Assembly (NCBI GenBank): GCA_937988885.1
Contig: CALKHR010000100.1
Location: 1-64,000 of the forward strand
DNA: 64,000 nucleotides
Source of the DNA: an uncultured Roseiflexaceae bacterium
GTDB taxonomy: Bacteria > Chloroflexota > Chloroflexia > Chloroflexales > Roseiflexaceae
Reading direction: 5' to 3'
This document shows, piece by piece, positions 31,981 through 39,775 of this stretch. The translations under genes were made by a program, and so were the position numbers. Under the pieces are notes generated by a model, which did no database searches, was not told the origin of the DNA, and was given only the letters and a program-made list of their open reading frames with translations. Within the stretch, counting starts at the first letter, position 1. The number at the start of each line of letters is the position of its first letter.

Positions 31981-32532
31981 ATGTCAACACATTCAACTCC
32001 TACGTTGCGCCCAATTGCATTGGTGGGCCTGAGTGGCAGTGGCAAGTCGTCGGTGGGGCGGCAGTTGAGGACACTTTTGGGGTGGCCGCTGCTCGATACC
32101 GATGCGTTGATCGTTGAGCAGGCGGGCTGCGAGATCGCTCAGATTTTTGCCGAACAGGGCGAGGCAGTGTTCCGCGATATGGAGTCGGCGGCGCTGCGAC
32201 AGGCGCTCGCTGAGCCATTGGCGATTGTGGCGACCGGCGGTGGTATCGTGTTGCGCCCTGAGAACCGCGCCCTGCTACGCGAGCGGGCCTTTGTGATCTG
32301 GCTGGATGCCTCGACGGAGGAGCTGCTGGCGCGCTTGCAGGCGCACGATGAACAACGCCCGCTGTTGCAGGGCGATATGGCCGCTCGGATCGAGGGGCAA
32401 CGCGCCGCCCGCGCCGCGCTGTACGCCGAAGTCGCTCATCTGCAGATCATCACCCAAGGGCGCAGCATCGAAGCGATCGCCGAAGAGATCGTCGCTGCGC
32501 AGCAGGCGGCCCTCTCGCCTACGCAGAGTTAG
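31981..32532 (+). CDS. aroK: shikimate kinase
   Basis: The enzyme phosphorylates shikimate with ATP, the fifth step of chorismate synthesis. The 183 residues show the P-loop G-L-S-G-S-G-K-S-S, the shikimate-binding D-T-D segment (residues near 40), E-x-x-F-R-D (E-A-V-F-R-D) and the G-G-G-I motif in A-T-G-G-G-I-V. The lid region with Arg is in D-E-Q-R-P-L-L. The ATG follows the dehydrogenase stop by 16 bases, so the two are probably translated from one mRNA. aroB lies 4 kb downstream and aroE 24 kb away, not in one operon. Confidence 0.92.
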   Translation: MSTHSTPTLRPIALVGLSGSGKSSVGRQLRTLLGWPLLDTDALIVEQAGCEIAQIFAEQGEAVFRDMESAALRQALAEPLAIVATGGGIVLRPENRALLRERAFVIWLDASTEELLARLQAHDEQRPLLQGDMAARIEGQRAARAALYAEVAHLQIITQGRSIEAIAEEIVAAQQAALSPTQS

Positions 32533-32548
32533 TCTATTCCTCGATGCT

Positions 32549-32585
32549 GTGTGCTGCGCGCTTTGTCCCCCAAAGCCCAGCACAC
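32549..32585 (+). terminator. hairpin after aroK
   Basis: Arms GTGTGCTG (32549-32556) and CAGCACAC (32578-32585) enclose an inner stem GCTTTG/CAAAGC. It lies 17 bases after the stop. The following TCCCTTCC is only partly T-rich. Confidence 0.5.
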
Positions 32586-32673
32586 TCCCTTCCTGATCCT
32601 CGTAAAGCCCACGTTCTACTCAAATCCATTCCCTCAAGCAACACGATCCGCCTTTCTCATACTATCTAAATCT

Positions 32674-32801
32674 GTTTGTTAAGTATTTCACCTTTTAGAT
32701 GAGTACAGAGGGAATACAATGTTTCCCCATCTATCTGCATTCCAATGCGAATAAATAAATGTATTGTGATGAGATTAGAAATAACAAATTACTTAACAAA
32801 C
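32674..32801. repeat. AT-rich block with 12-bp terminal inverted repeats
   Basis: GTTTGTTAAGTA (32674-32685) and TACTTAACAAAC (32790-32801) are exact complements flanking 104 bases of markedly AT-rich DNA. The size and ends suit a small mobile element remnant, but no target duplication is evident. Confidence 0.4.
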
Positions 32802-32920
32802 ATCAGGGCAATTTGCTTGCTTAAAGCATCCGTTGCGTTGCTGTTGTAATAGTTTCGACTCAACTGATGATGATGGTGATGCGATAAGGTGGTATGCTGA
32901 ATAGATGAACCATGTATGGG

Positions 32921-32949
32921 TTGAAAATGTGTTATTAAGTTGTTAAACT
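32921..32949 (+). promoter_or_regulatory. promoter of the YqiJ-flotillin operon
   Basis: TTGAAA (32921-32926) and TAAACT (32944-32949) are separated by 17 bases. The leader to the ATG at 33016 is about 60 bases. Confidence 0.5.
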
Positions 32950-33015
32950 CTGAAACGAAATGGTATTTGCTTGCGTACTTCTAGTGAGCATACACGAAAA
33001 GATTGCGAGCATGCC

Positions 33016-33720
33016 ATGTTTGGATTTTTGCTGTATTGGTACAACATCCCATTCATCGTGGCGCTAGGCTGCTGTGTTGTGCTGGGTTTACTGCAAATCG
33101 TTGGTGGATTCGGCGATACCGATGTCGACGCCGATGTTGGTGTGGATATCGATGCCGATGTGGATATCGATGCCCATGTCGATGCCGATATCGGTGCTCA
33201 CGCAGCACAAGTCGTGCCTGGTGAAGTCGCCAAGGGTGGCCCGTTCGCCAGTGTCCTCACCGCCTTCGGCCTTGGGCAGACCCCGTTGTTGCTGGTGCTG
33301 ATGGTGTTGCTCGGCAGTTTCAGCATCATCGGCCTGCTGGCCAACACGATGTTGGTGAACATCGTTGGCAGTTACCCGTCGTTTTGGTTTTTTGCGATTT
33401 TACTCCTGAGTTTCGTGCTGGCCCTGTGGCTCACAAGCCGATTTGGCCGCATGTTTAACCGTATCTCCCCCAATAGCAGCACAGCCATTAGTTTTGAGCA
33501 ACTTGTGGGACGAGTTGGTATCGTCGTGAGCACGCAAGTGAGTTCGACGTACGGTCGGGTGCAGGTGAAGGATCGCTTCGGCAGCCTGCACACGGTGTTT
33601 GCTGTGATCGAGAGCGGCCCGCACTTGCCCGAGCGTAGCGAAGTTGCGTTGGTTGCTTACGATGCGGCGCGTCGTCAATTTGTCGTGCGCGGGTTGGATG
33701 AGGCTTCCAAAACCTCTTAA
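33016..33720 (+). CDS. YqiJ-like membrane protein, flotillin partner
   Basis: The 234-residue protein has a first hydrophobic segment (3-30), then an Asp-rich tract of about 28 residues with alternating D-x-D (33114-33200). Two membrane helices follow around 85-140, and a C-terminal OB-fold-like domain (about 150-230) carries L-V-G-R-V-G-I-V-V-S. Such NfeD/YqiJ proteins are typically encoded upstream of flotillins and act with them in membrane microdomains. The next gene, 45 bases on, is a flotillin. The acidic tract may bind divalent cations, which is inference. The start at 33016 is chosen by the first hydrophobic segment; the ribosome site is weak. Confidence 0.8.
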   Translation: MFGFLLYWYNIPFIVALGCCVVLGLLQIVGGFGDTDVDADVGVDIDADVDIDAHVDADIGAHAAQVVPGEVAKGGPFASVLTAFGLGQTPLLLVLMVLLGSFSIIGLLANTMLVNIVGSYPSFWFFAILLLSFVLALWLTSRFGRMFNRISPNSSTAISFEQLVGRVGIVVSTQVSSTYGRVQVKDRFGSLHTVFAVIESGPHLPERSEVALVAYDAARRQFVVRGLDEASKTS

Positions 33721-33765
33721 TGCGTTGTGTCGGGCGTGCATGTTTCCAGATCGAAGGAGATTGGT

Positions 33766-36027
33766 ATGCAGGAACTGGGCATCGTGATTGGGATTGCGGT
33801 AGCGATTTTGGTGTTTCTGCCATTGGCCTTCTGGGCGATGGTAGCGCGTTTTTATGTGAAAACGACGGCGGATCGGGCGTATGTGCGCACGGGCTTCGGT
33901 AAGCCGCGCGTCGTGGTGAACGGCGGCGGGTGGGTTATCCCGGCGTTCAATCAGGTCACGTGGGTTGATCTACGCACGATGGATATTGATATTGAGCGTA
34001 CTGAAGCCAACGCCCTGCTGACCATCGACCCGCAGTACGCCGATATTCGAGCGATTTTTTACATTAAGGTGAACCCGATCGCTGAGGATATCGAGCGGGC
34101 GGCCCGTACGATCGGTGGCGGTGAGGTGAACACCGATAGTGTTAAGCGTTTAGTTGAGAGTAAGCTGGAAGGCGCGCTGCGCGATGTGGCTGCAACCTTT
34201 ACATTGATGTCGCTGCATCAGGAGCGCGAGAAGTTTGTGGAGCGCGTGCAGAATCTGGTGCGCTCCGATTTGGCTGAGAACGGTTTGGTGCTGGAGTCGG
34301 TCTCGATCACAGCGCTCAAGAGCGCGCGGCAGGGCAGTTTCGGCGTCGATGATGTGTTCGGCGCGCAGGTGGCCCGTGCCAATGCCGAGGTCATTCAGCG
34401 GGCCTTGAAGCAGCGCAACGAGATCGATCAGACCACTCAGACCGAGATCGCTAAGCGCAACGCGACCGCCGAGCAGGAGCGCAACGAGATCGAGCGCATG
34501 AAGCAGTTGGAGATCTCGCGTCGCAACGCGCTGGCCAATAAAGAACAGAATGATATTGAACGCAGTACAGAGTTGGAGATCGCGACTCGTAATGCGATGG
34601 TCGAGCAGGAGAAGCTGAATCTTGAGCGTAACTTGGCCCAAGCCAAGGCGACGCAACAGCGCGAGATCGCCATCCGTATGGCCGAGGAGAAGAGCGCCGC
34701 CGAGCAGGTGGCTTACGAGCGGCAGCAGATCGCCGAGTTGGCGCGTGTCGCTAAGGAGCGGGCGATCGCTGAGGCTGAGAAGGCCAAGGAGCAGGCGATT
34801 CAGCTCGCCGAGCAGCGCAAGCAGCAGGCGATTCAGCTTGCTGAGCAGGAGCGCGAACGCGAGGTGCAGCGCAGCGCTGTGGAGAAAGAGCAGGCTGTGC
34901 AGGTCGCCGACCAAGAGCGTAAGGTGGCGCTGGCGTTGGAGATGGCGAAGCTTGAGGCTGCGGAGAAGGAGCGTTTGGCGATCGCCGCGCAACGTGAGGC
35001 TGCCGAGCAGGATGTCTTTACGGTGCAGGAGACGGCGGCTGCGAAGCGCGAGGCGCAGATCGAGATTATTCGGGCCGAGCGCGATGCGCAGCGCGAGATG
35101 ATTAATCGCAAGAACGATGTGGAGTTGGAGGCATTCAAGCGCATCAAGGATGCCGAGGCGGAGGCGACGGCGCTGAACCGGAAGGCCGAGGCGGAGGCGA
35201 CGGCTGCGATCAAGATGGCGGAGGCTCGCCGTACCGAGGCTCAGGCGGCTGCCGATGCCGAGAAACTGCGGGCCGAGGCTGCACGAGCGATGGCTGCGGC
35301 GCAGGGTCTGGCCGAGGCGGAGGTTATCCGCGCGAGGGCCGAGGCGGCGCAACTGGAGGCCGAGGCGTTGCAGGCGCGTGGTCTGGCTGAGGCTGAGGCG
35401 ATCCGTGCGAAGGGTCTGGCGGAGGCCGAGGGTCAGCGGGCGATGGCCGATGCGTTGGCCGCGAATGATGGTGTGGCGCAGCGCTTGGAGTTGGAGCGCA
35501 TCCGCCTGAATGCTCATATCGAGGTGGGTGTTGCGCAGGCCAAGGCGCTGGGCGAGGCGATTGCTGCGATGGACTTCAAGTTGTACGGCACGCCGGATAC
35601 TGCCCAGCAGTTGCTGCGGATGATCAGTCTGACCGATGGCGTGGGGAATGTGCTCGATATGACGCCTTCCGCGCTGAAGGAGTTGGGTGGGCGTTTGGTC
35701 GAGCGAGTGCTGCCCAGCAATGGGAACGGTAACGGCAATGGATCGGCGTCTCAGGTGCCGATCTCGGTGGCGGACTCGCCGAGCGCGCCGAACCTTGATC
35801 TGACGGCGGTGCAGCCTCTGGTGATGGCGGGTGGCTTGGCGCTCACCACGCACTTGTCGGAGGAGGAGCGCAGCACGTTGTCGTTGCGCGATGGGATCGC
35901 CCGCACGCTGGAGGTGGCGAACGAGGATGAGCGCGCGACGCTGTTGCAGTTGCAGGGTATCCTGCTGTTGTGGCCTACGTTGGCCGAGCAGCCTGTGGCG
36001 CAGGTGTTGAGTTCGATGGCAGTGTAA
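33766..36027 (+). CDS. flotillin family protein, long coiled-coil form
   Basis: The 753-residue protein starts with one membrane helix (5-27) and an SPFH/band-7 domain (about 30-200: Y-V-R-T-G-F-G-K-P-R-V-V-V-N-G-G-G). A very long coiled coil rich in E, A, Q, K and R (about 215-600) follows, with A-E-A repeats near 465-585, and then a C-terminal globular tail after an N-G-rich linker (about 650). Flotillins scaffold ordered membrane patches. The length is well above the usual 500-560 residues of YqiK, through both the coil and the extra tail. GAAGGAGA precedes the ATG at 33766. A strong hairpin ends the operon. Confidence 0.9.
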   Translation: MQELGIVIGIAVAILVFLPLAFWAMVARFYVKTTADRAYVRTGFGKPRVVVNGGGWVIPAFNQVTWVDLRTMDIDIERTEANALLTIDPQYADIRAIFYIKVNPIAEDIERAARTIGGGEVNTDSVKRLVESKLEGALRDVAATFTLMSLHQEREKFVERVQNLVRSDLAENGLVLESVSITALKSARQGSFGVDDVFGAQVARANAEVIQRALKQRNEIDQTTQTEIAKRNATAEQERNEIERMKQLEISRRNALANKEQNDIERSTELEIATRNAMVEQEKLNLERNLAQAKATQQREIAIRMAEEKSAAEQVAYERQQIAELARVAKERAIAEAEKAKEQAIQLAEQRKQQAIQLAEQEREREVQRSAVEKEQAVQVADQERKVALALEMAKLEAAEKERLAIAAQREAAEQDVFTVQETAAAKREAQIEIIRAERDAQREMINRKNDVELEAFKRIKDAEAEATALNRKAEAEATAAIKMAEARRTEAQAAADAEKLRAEAARAMAAAQGLAEAEVIRARAEAAQLEAEALQARGLAEAEAIRAKGLAEAEGQRAMADALAANDGVAQRLELERIRLNAHIEVGVAQAKALGEAIAAMDFKLYGTPDTAQQLLRMISLTDGVGNVLDMTPSALKELGGRLVERVLPSNGNGNGNGSASQVPISVADSPSAPNLDLTAVQPLVMAGGLALTTHLSEEERSTLSLRDGIARTLEVANEDERATLLQLQGILLLWPTLAEQPVAQVLSSMAV

Positions 36028-36359
36028 CGCGCTGATCTGCTGAGGTTGCCGATGATCGCTGTGAGGCGGTCGTCGGCAACTTTGTGTTGTAGCTGGACGC
36101 AGCCGCGTGAGTATCGCGTTTCCCTCTCAATAGGCCAATGCCTGCGCTCGTAAGCGGGGGCATGACCACGGGCGTTGTGCACGAGATGGCGCTTCTTTGC
36201 GTCAGCAGAATCAACTGCGCTTGGTGGTGTGGCGGGTGTGCTTGCGGTAGCGCCGAGGTTGGCGGGTGGCGGGGCGACTCGTGGTAGCATGGCTCCGGCT
36301 GGCGCGTGTTCGCGGTTGTGCGGCGTCGGCACGGTTTCGTTTTTGTTAGGGAGATTCCC
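36028..36359. other. gap before aroB
   Basis: Apart from the flotillin terminator at the left end and the aroB ribosome site GGGAG at the right, I see no gene or clear element here. Confidence 0.5.
36045..36090 (+). terminator. terminator after the flotillin gene
   Basis: A 15-bp stem (36045-36059 with 36066-36080, two G-T pairs) with a six-base loop is followed by TTTGTGTTGT. It lies 17 bases after the stop. Confidence 0.7.
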
Positions 36360-37457
36360 ATGGAGCTTTCACCGCTTGTTGTCACAACGCCTACGGCGAC
36401 GTATTCGGTTGTGATTGGGCCGCAGTTGTTGGCGACTCTGCCGGAGCGCTTGGCCGAGCTAAATTTGCGCGGCGCGGTTTGGTTGGTGGCCGATGCGGCG
36501 GCGTACCTGCACTATGGCGCGGCGATCGAGGAGCCTCTGCGCGCGGCTGGGTATCGTGTATCGAGCTTTCAGGTGCCGTCGGGCGAGGCGTCGAAGGATT
36601 TATCGGTGGCCGCCGACTTGTATACGTGGCTGATCGGTGGTGGTGTCGAGCGGCGCGATGTGTTGTTGGCGCTCGGCGGCGGTGTGGCTGGCGATCTGGC
36701 GGGGTTTGTGGCGGCGACGGTGTTGCGCGGTATCGCGCTGGTGCAGTTGCCCACGACGTTGCTGGCGATGGTCGATAGCGCGATCGGCGGTAAGACTGGC
36801 GTGAATCACCCGCTGGGCAAGAATCTGATCGGGGCGTTCCATCAGCCGCGCTTGGTGCTGGCCGATACCGATACGCTAGCGACGCTGCCGGATCGCGAGA
36901 TGGCGGCGGGTATGGCCGAGGTGATTAAGAGCGGTGTGATCCGCGACGCGGCGCTGTTCGATCTGCTGGAGACGTATCAGGAGGAGTTGGCGACGGCTCC
37001 GACTGCTTCGCCGTATTTGCCGGAGGCGATTTGGCGGGCGGCGAAGGTGAAGGTCGATGTGGTGAATGTGGACGAGCGCGAGACGGGCGATCGGATGCTG
37101 TTGAACTACGGCCATACGTTGGGCCACGCGATCGAGGCGGCGGCTGGCTATGGGTCGTTGTTGCACGGCGAGGCGGTGGCGATCGGGATGACGCTGGCGG
37201 CGCGTATTGCGGCGGGTATGGGCATGTTGGATGCTGAATCGGTGGCCCGCCAGGATGCGCTGCTCGCGATGTATCGCTTGCCGACGAAGGTGCCCGCGCA
37301 GTTGGGCGTCGATCAGTTGTTGCAGTTGACGTTGCGCGACAAGAAGGTGCGCGCGGGCCGTGTGCGCTGGGTGTTGCCAAGTGCAATCGGCACATCGACG
37401 GTGCGCGACGATGTGCCGGAGGAGTTGGTGCGCGAGGTGTTGTCTGCGGCGTATTAG
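36360..37457 (+). CDS. aroB: 3-dehydroquinate synthase
   Basis: AroB makes 3-dehydroquinate from DAHP with NAD and a metal, the second step of the shikimate pathway. The 365-residue length is typical. Visible motifs are the NAD-binding G-G-G-V-A-G-D-L-A-G-F and the T-L-L-A-M-V-D-S-A-I-G-G-K-T-G-V-N segment. The metal ligands are in A-E-V-I-K-S-G, N-Y-G-H-T-L-G-H and L-L-H-G-E-A-V. GGGAG lies before the ATG at 36360; an earlier start would include sequence unlike the family. Its last four bases overlap the end of radC on the other strand. Confidence 0.95.
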   Translation: MELSPLVVTTPTATYSVVIGPQLLATLPERLAELNLRGAVWLVADAAAYLHYGAAIEEPLRAAGYRVSSFQVPSGEASKDLSVAADLYTWLIGGGVERRDVLLALGGGVAGDLAGFVAATVLRGIALVQLPTTLLAMVDSAIGGKTGVNHPLGKNLIGAFHQPRLVLADTDTLATLPDREMAAGMAEVIKSGVIRDAALFDLLETYQEELATAPTASPYLPEAIWRAAKVKVDVVNVDERETGDRMLLNYGHTLGHAIEAAAGYGSLLHGEAVAIGMTLAARIAAGMGMLDAESVARQDALLAMYRLPTKVPAQLGVDQLLQLTLRDKKVRAGRVRWVLPSAIGTSTVRDDVPEELVREVLSAAY

Positions 37458-38158
37458 ATGCTTTTGCTGAACCCTAGCCCTCGTTCGCGCAGGCTGACGA
37501 AGCGCCCTTGGCCGATCACGAGGTGATCGAGCATTTCAATGTCGAGCAGTTGGCCTGCGCTGACGAGTTGGCGGGTGACTTGCACGTCTTCGGGGCTGGG
37601 TGTTGGGTCGCCGGATGGGTGGTTGTGGACGACGATGATCGAGGCGCTGTTGCGTTTGATCGCTTCGCGGAAGACTTCGCCGACGCGCAGCACGGAGGTG
37701 TTGAGCGAGCCGATGTAGATGGTGCAGATATCTTGCACGCGGTTTTTGGTGTCGAGCAGTACGGTGCGCAGGTGTTCTTGTTCGAGGTGGCTCATTTCGA
37801 CCATGAGTAGTTGGGCGACATCGGCGGGGCTTTTGATCTGGCAGCGTTGGCCTTGCTCGCTGAGCAGCAGGCGGCGCCCGATCTCGAGGGCGGCTTTGAG
37901 GGTGGCGGCTTTGGCCTCGCCCATGCCGTGTTGTTTGCAGAGTTCGGTGTAGTCGGTGCGCATGAGGCCGCTCCAGCCGCCGTGCTCCACGAGCAGTTGT
38001 TGGGAGAGTTGGACGACGTTGATGCCCGCCACGCCCACGCGCAGGAGGATGGCGAGCAGTTCGGCATCGGAGAGTGCGGCTGGCCCGTAGTCGCGCAGGC
38101 GTTCGCGCGGTTGTTCGCTGGCGGGCAGTTCTTTGATGCGTAGACGATACTCTGACAT
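37454..38158 (-). CDS. radC: RadC family JAMM protein
   Basis: The 234-residue protein has an N-terminal helix-hairpin-helix-like region and a C-terminal MPN/JAMM domain with the complete metal motif H-N-H-P-S-G-D-P-T-P-S-P-E-D. RadC proteins are widespread; despite the name, a direct DNA-repair role is not settled, and links to competence and replication stress have been suggested. The gene is convergent with aroB and the two coding regions share four bases at their stops. No mobile element is adjacent, although RadC homologues often lie on such elements. Confidence 0.93.
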   Translation of the reverse strand: MSEYRLRIKELPASEQPRERLRDYGPAALSDAELLAILLRVGVAGINVVQLSQQLLVEHGGWSGLMRTDYTELCKQHGMGEAKAATLKAALEIGRRLLLSEQGQRCQIKSPADVAQLLMVEMSHLEQEHLRTVLLDTKNRVQDICTIYIGSLNTSVLRVGEVFREAIKRNSASIIVVHNHPSGDPTPSPEDVQVTRQLVSAGQLLDIEMLDHLVIGQGRFVSLRERGLGFSKSI

Positions 38159-38333
38159 AGTGTTGCTCGTCGTTATATATAGATGTTGTTATTTGCCAGA
38201 TGTATATGTTTACCGAATGTTTGGTGCGTTTGATACGGTTATTTTGATGAAGGATGCGTACGATTTTGCCCAACGGTTTGTGTGCGAAAACGTCGCTATC
38301 GATGTGTGGAATGAGGCGGAGTGTTGCGAGACG

Positions 38334-38342
38334 TGGTATACT
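38334..38342 (+). promoter_or_regulatory. extended -10 box for hisC
   Basis: TGGTATACT (TG at 38334, box 38337-38342) fits an extended -10 promoter and needs no strong -35. The ATG follows 46 bases later. Confidence 0.4.
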
Positions 38343-38388
38343 TGCCAACATGCGATGCTAGCCGCCATAGGCCTTGGAGACCGTAGGA

Positions 38389-39465
38389 ATGCGTTATAAA
38401 GACTATATTACCAACCTGCCACCCTATAAGCCGCCGACATTGACTCGCCAGCAACCTACTGGAATGACGAAGCTCTCGTCGAACGAGAATCCGCTTGGAC
38501 CATCGCCGAAGGCAGTGGCGGCGATTCAGGCTGCCGCTCTGAATGTGCACCGTTATCCCGATGCGGGCGCGGTTGCGCTGCGTCAGGGGTTGGCGACGCA
38601 CTTCGGCATTTCGCCCGACATGGTGGCGTGTACCAATGGTTCGGACGAGATGGTCTTTTTGCTGTGTTTGGCGTTTCTGCGCGAGGGCGATCAGGCTGTG
38701 ATGGCGTATGGCAGCTTCATTAGCTATTATCTCCGCACGCTGGAGATGGGTGCTGATGCGGTGCGTGTGCCGTTGCGCGATTATGCTCACGACCTCGATG
38801 CGATGCTAGCGGCGATCACGGACCGCACGCGTCTGCTGTTTTTGTGCAACCCCAATAACCCGACCGGCACCACGAACACGGCTGCCGAGGTGGCGGCGTT
38901 CTTGAAGCGCGTGCCCGACGATGTGTTGGTGGTTGTCGATGAGGCGTATGTCGAATTTGTCGATCGCGACGATTACCCCGATATGGTGGCCGAGCTCCGT
39001 GCTGGACGGCGCAATATCATTCTGCTGCGCACGTTCGCCAAGATTTACGGTTTGGCTGGCCTGCGCATCGGTTATGCGCTCGGCGACCCCGAGGTGATCG
39101 GGTATATCGAGCGCGCGCGGCCCACTTTTAACGTGAACGCGATTGCGCAGGCGGCGGCGTTGGCGGCTTTGAGCGATACGGAGCACGTGGAGAAGAGCCG
39201 TGCTTTGGCTGCCGAGAGCCGTGCCACGTTTATGCGCGAGTTGCGGGCGTTGGGCTTGGACCCGATCCCCAGCTCGACCAATTTCATCGCGGTGCACGTG
39301 GGCGATGATATGGCTGTGACGACGGCGTTGATGGAGCGCGGCTTGACCGTTTCGCCATTGGGCGGTTGGGGCTTGCCCGGGTTTATCCGTATCTCGTTTG
39401 GCACTGCCGAGGATAACGCACGCTTCTTTGCGGCATTGAAGGATATTCTTCAGGCCACACATTAG
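38389..39465 (+). CDS. hisC: histidinol-phosphate aminotransferase
   Basis: HisC converts imidazole acetol phosphate and glutamate to histidinol phosphate. The 358 residues show the substrate-binding S-S-N-E-N-P-L-G-P-S near the N-terminus, N-P-N-N-P-T-G, D-E-A-Y-V-E-F and the PLP lysine in F-A-K-I-Y-G-L-A-G-L-R-I-G-Y. Related class I enzymes act on tyrosine or phenylalanine precursors, so broader specificity is possible. GGAGA lies eight bases before the ATG at 38389. No other his gene is adjacent. Confidence 0.9.
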   Translation: MRYKDYITNLPPYKPPTLTRQQPTGMTKLSSNENPLGPSPKAVAAIQAAALNVHRYPDAGAVALRQGLATHFGISPDMVACTNGSDEMVFLLCLAFLREGDQAVMAYGSFISYYLRTLEMGADAVRVPLRDYAHDLDAMLAAITDRTRLLFLCNPNNPTGTTNTAAEVAAFLKRVPDDVLVVVDEAYVEFVDRDDYPDMVAELRAGRRNIILLRTFAKIYGLAGLRIGYALGDPEVIGYIERARPTFNVNAIAQAAALAALSDTEHVEKSRALAAESRATFMRELRALGLDPIPSSTNFIAVHVGDDMAVTTALMERGLTVSPLGGWGLPGFIRISFGTAEDNARFFAALKDILQATH

Positions 39466-39579
39466 CGTTGTTTGGTGATGAAGGCCAAGGTTATGCGCTT
39501 GGCGGTTTCATTCCAAATTCGGCAAGACAGTGATGAGAGTGCTGTTTTGCCTGCGGCAGCGAGGAGCGTTGTTTCGCAG

Positions 39580-39620
39580 GTGGTATCGATGCACTGCACG
39601 GAGTAGCGCATCGGTACCAC
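39580..39620. repeat. imperfect hairpin copy of the GTGGTATCGA repeat
   Basis: GTGGTATCGATGC (39580-39592) pairs with GCATCGGTACCAC (39608-39620) through 12 Watson-Crick pairs and one G-T pair, loop of 15 bases. Outer bases match the arms of the hairpin at 8815. Confidence 0.55.
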
Positions 39621-39634
39621 TTCCCCTGGAAAGG

Positions 39635-39648
39635 GTGGTATCGATACC
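39635..39648. repeat. third copy of the GTGGTATCGA motif
   Basis: GTGGTATCGATACC contains the 12-bp palindrome GGTATCGATACC (39637-39648). It lies 14 bases beyond the second copy. Confidence 0.5.
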
Positions 39649-39775
39649 GACGTCAACGCAGCAGGGATGCAGCTTGTGCTCCAGCCTCGCGGGTTTGGCC
39701 TGAAATTGAGATCGAGGCGGCCAGGACCGTTTCAGATCGTAATGTCTTCGATGTCGTTTGAAGCGGAGTTGTTAT

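Larger units (their letters stand above)
32533..33015. other. AT-rich gap between aroK and the flotillin pair
   Basis: No gene is supported. The gap holds the aroK hairpin, an AT-rich block bounded by 12-bp inverted repeats (32674-32801) and the promoter of the flotillin pair (32921-32949). Confidence 0.55.
39466..39775. other. gap with GTGGTATCGA palindromes
   Basis: No gene is supported. The gap holds two palindromic copies of the GTGGTATCGA repeat (39580-39620 and 39635-39648) and a weak 6-bp hairpin at 39484-39503. Confidence 0.5.

Noticed and set aside
32811..32900. TGGTATGCT as the promoter of the flotillin operon
   Set aside because: The -35 region is poor, and a better TTGAAA-17-TAAACT lies closer to the gene.
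33114..33200. Short near-repeats suspected as a CRISPR-like array
   Set aside because: They are in frame, 18-bp degenerate and encode the D-x-D tract; there are no spacers.
34150..35853. 567-codon open frame on the minus strand
   Set aside because: It lies wholly inside the flotillin gene. Coiled-coil codons rich in GAG, GCG and CAG leave the opposite frame open. The Arg/Leu-repetitive product is typical of a shadow.
38133..38399. 88-codon frame between radC and hisC
   Set aside because: It starts inside radC, overlaps the hisC start and has no ribosome site or family features.
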